Positions 21,992-23,907 of a stretch of DNA of 23,907 nucleotides are shown one piece after another. Source of the stretch: JAITWN01 sp964384095 (GTDB taxonomy: Bacteria; Pseudomonadota; Gammaproteobacteria; SZUA-140); contig CAYLKC010000023.1 in assembly GCA_964384095.1 (NCBI GenBank), forward strand, positions 1 through 23,907. The letters run 5' to 3'. Position 1 is the first letter of the stretch, and each line of letters starts with the position of its first letter. The notes under the pieces were generated by a model, which was not told the DNA's origin, did no database searches, and saw nothing but the letters and a program-made list of their open reading frames with translations. The position numbers and the translations under genes were made by a program.

Positions 21992-23518
21992 CTATCCCTT
22001 GCCGAGAAACAGGTCATAGACCGGGTTTCCGCTCTCCTCCCAGTAGTCGTATCCGATCCCGTCGAAGAAGGATTGCAACGCGCGCTTGTCGCGCGACGGC
22101 ACCTGCACACCCACCAGCACGCGACCATAGGCGGCGCCGTGATTGCGATAGTGAAACAGGCTGATGTTCCAGCGCCGGCCGATCGAGCCGAGGAATTGCA
22201 GCAGCGCCCCTGGCCGCTCCGGGAACTCGAATCGATAGAGCACCTCGTCGCTGACGCCGTCGGCCCGCCCCCCGACCATGTGACGGACATGGAGCTTGGC
22301 CATCTCGTTGTCGGTCAGGTCGACGACCGCGTAGCCGCCGTCGCGGAGCTGGGTGATCAGCTGATCCCGCTCGTCGGCGCCGCCGCGCAGCTCGATGCCG
22401 GCGAAGACATGGGCGCGCTCCGGGTCGGCGTAGCGATAGTTGAACTCGGTGATGCTGCGCTTGCCGATCAGCCGGCAGAAACTCAGGAAGCTGCCCGGCC
22501 GTTCCGGGATCGTCACCGCCAGCAGCGCCTCGCGCTGCTCGCCGACCTCGGCGCGCTCCGAGACGTGACGCAGGCGGTCGAAATTGATGTTCGCGCCGCT
22601 GTCGATGGCGACCATCCGCGCGCCCTCCACCCCCTCGCGCGCGACGTATTTTTTCAGCCCGGCGACCGCCAGCGCCCCGGCCGGTTCGGCGATCGAGCGG
22701 GTGTCGTCGAAGATGTCCTTGATCGCCGCGCAGATCTCGTCGGTCGAGACCAGGATCACCTCGTCGACGCAGAGGCGGGCGATGCGGAACGGCTCCTTGC
22801 CGACCTGGCGCACCGCGACGCCGTCGGCAAAGATGCCGACCGAATCGAGCACGACGCGCCGCCCCTTCGCGAGTGCGCGTTCCATGCTCGGCGCCTCCTC
22901 CGGCTCGACGCCGATGATGCGGATCGACGGATACAGCGTCTTCACGCAGGCGGCGACGCCGGCGATCAGGCCGCCACCGCCGACCGGGACGAAGATCGCG
23001 TGCAGGCTGTCGGGGTCGTGGCGCAGGATCTCCAGCGCGACCGTGCCCTGGCCTGCGATCACGTCGGGATCGTCATAAGGGTGGATGAAGGTCATGCCAC
23101 GGTTCGCGGCGAGTTCCTGCGCGCGGGCGTAGGCCTCGTCGTAGGTATCGCCGTGCAACTGGATCGCGGCGCCGCGTGCGCGCACTGCCGTGACCTTGAT
23201 CGGCGGCGTCGTCGCCGGCATCACGATCAGCGCCTTGATGCCGAGCCGCTCCGCGGCCAGCGCGACGCCCTGGGCATGATTGCCGGCCGACGCCGCGATG
23301 ACGCCCTTCGCGCGCGCCTCCGGCGATAGCCCTGCGATCTTGTTGTAGGCGCCGCGCAGCTTGAACGAGAACACCGGCTGCAGGTCCTCGCGCTTGAGCA
23401 GCACGGTGTTGCCAACCCGCCGCGACAGCCCCGGCATCGGATCGAGCGGCGTCTCACGAGCAACGTCGTAGACCCGCGCCTTCAGTATCCTGTTGATATA
23501 ATCTTTCGGCATCGGCAT
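21992..23518 (-). CDS. ilvA: Threonine ammonia-lyase, biosynthetic
   Basis: A 508-residue PLP enzyme deaminating threonine to 2-oxobutanoate, the committed step of isoleucine synthesis. The catalytic domain has the PLP lysine K53 in FSFKLRGAYNKI, SAGNHAQG (78-85) and the phosphate-binding GGGGLIAG (from residue 180). Two C-terminal ACT-like domains (about 330-505) are the isoleucine/valine sensor, and mark the biosynthetic rather than the catabolic enzyme. Length matches the 514 of E. coli. The start may be either ATG 23518 or 23512; neither has a strong ribosome-binding site. It is divergent from rpiA, as in pseudomonads. Confidence 0.97.
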   Translation of the reverse strand: MPMPKDYINRILKARVYDVARETPLDPMPGLSRRVGNTVLLKREDLQPVFSFKLRGAYNKIAGLSPEARAKGVIAASAGNHAQGVALAAERLGIKALIVMPATTPPIKVTAVRARGAAIQLHGDTYDEAYARAQELAANRGMTFIHPYDDPDVIAGQGTVALEILRHDPDSLHAIFVPVGGGGLIAGVAACVKTLYPSIRIIGVEPEEAPSMERALAKGRRVVLDSVGIFADGVAVRQVGKEPFRIARLCVDEVILVSTDEICAAIKDIFDDTRSIAEPAGALAVAGLKKYVAREGVEGARMVAIDSGANINFDRLRHVSERAEVGEQREALLAVTIPERPGSFLSFCRLIGKRSITEFNYRYADPERAHVFAGIELRGGADERDQLITQLRDGGYAVVDLTDNEMAKLHVRHMVGGRADGVSDEVLYRFEFPERPGALLQFLGSIGRRWNISLFHYRNHGAAYGRVLVGVQVPSRDKRALQSFFDGIGYDYWEESGNPVYDLFLGKG

Positions 23519-23553
23519 AACTTAGCAATTCGCCGCCGTCCTGCCTAGCGCCG

Positions 23554-23582
23554 ATGACAGTCCGCGGACGGGGCGGTATGAT
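23554..23582 (+). promoter_or_regulatory. Sigma70 promoter of rpiA
   Basis: ATGACA (23554-23559) and TATGAT (23577-23582) each match consensus at 5 of 6 positions with an ideal 17-base spacer. The expected start, near 23589, leaves a leader of about 22 bases with GGGGA before the rpiA ATG. The spacer holds the 10-bp palindrome GTCCGCGGAC (23560-23569), a possible operator. Confidence 0.6.
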
Positions 23583-23611
23583 CGGCGAAAGACAACCCGT
23601 GGGGACCCGCC

Positions 23612-23907
23612 ATGACGCGTGACGAACAGAAAAAACTGGTCGCAGAGGCCGCGCTCGACTATATCGAGGCCGGCGCCATCGTCGGCGTCGGCACCGGCTC
23701 GACCGCCAATTACTTCATCGACGCGCTGGCCCGCATCAAGGGCAAGATCGACGGCACCGTCGCCAGCTCCGAGGCCTCCGCCACGCGCCTGAAATCCCAC
23801 GGCATCCCGGTGCTGGACCTGAACTCGGTCGGCGACATCCCGGTCTACGTCGACGGCGCCGACGAGAGCAACCGCCACCTGCACCTGATCAAGGGCGGCG
23901 GCGGCGC
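23612..23907 (+). CDS. rpiA: Ribose-5-phosphate isomerase A (5' part)
   Basis: The first 98 codons of RpiA run off the window end with no stop. The enzyme interconverts ribose 5-phosphate and ribulose 5-phosphate in the pentose phosphate pathway. Diagnostic segments are IVGVGTGSTANYFIDAL (phosphate-binding loop), ASSEASATRLKSHGIPV, VYVDGADESN with the catalytic aspartates, and the start of IKGGGGA. The family length is about 220, so roughly half is missing. The ATG is preceded by GGGGA, about 8 bases away, and by a good promoter. ilvA lies divergently 93 bases away. Confidence 0.96.
   Translation, partial: MTRDEQKKLVAEAALDYIEAGAIVGVGTGSTANYFIDALARIKGKIDGTVASSEASATRLKSHGIPVLDLNSVGDIPVYVDGADESNRHLHLIKGGGG

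Noticed and set aside
21950..23329. Plus-strand frame of 459 codons opposite ilvA
   Set aside because: Antisense shadow; it also begins inside the bidirectional terminator.

Overview
The window is chromosomal core DNA from a GC-rich gammaproteobacterium. Gene order and families point to the Chromatiales/Ectothiorhodospiraceae-Pseudomonas side of the class, inferred without database comparison. Key signs are the UbiJ accessory factor, ZapA followed by a 6S RNA and the 5-formyl-THF cyclo-ligase gene, the ygfB-pepP-ubiH-ubiI block, and the gpmI/envC/yibQ block divergent from yibN-secB-gpsA. All of these are gammaproteobacterial neighbourhoods. No phage, IS element, CRISPR array, tRNA or rRNA is visible.

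Layout. (1) 1-4555, plus strand: 3' end of hslU, a DUF971 gene, then ubiE, ubiJ and ubiB (ubiquinone synthesis). (2) 4559-4671: a compound C6/G6 hairpin repeat between convergent genes. (3) 4672-10476, minus strand: gpmI, envC-like, S41 protease, yibQ and yajL (glycolysis plus envelope maintenance). (4) 10644-13396, plus strand: yibN-type rhodanese, secB, gpsA, murU. (5) 13393-13858: a convergent gap packed with very long inverted repeats. (6) 13859-19448, minus strand: ygfB, pepP, ubiH, ubiI and an antiporter-like membrane protein, most overlapping by 1-4 bases. (7) 19591-21479, plus strand: a ZapB-like coiled coil, zapA, 6S RNA, 5-formyl-THF cyclo-ligase, EVE-domain protein. (8) 21480-21965: an AT-rich island driving a 52-residue lysine-rich histone H1-like protein, closed by a strong terminator. 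(9) ilvA (minus) divergent from rpiA (plus, cut by the window end).

How the genes fit together. Five genes (ubiE, ubiJ, ubiB, ubiH, ubiI) serve aerobic ubiquinone synthesis and sit in two separate operons. Envelope functions (EnvC, S41 protease, YibQ, SecB, MurU) and cell division (ZapA, ZapB-like) make up most of the rest.

Most of the window is ordinary housekeeping sequence. The observations that stand out are: two oppositely oriented copies of a palindromic element with a shared core but unrelated arms (13451-13567 and 13613-13782); the antiporter-like protein that appears to have lost the acidic ion-binding residues of its family while translationally coupled to ubiI; a 17-bp tandem duplication that supplies the -35 of the 6S RNA promoter; and the separately regulated lysine-rich protein with a clear operator-like dyad. 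I see no convincing multi-gene novel system.
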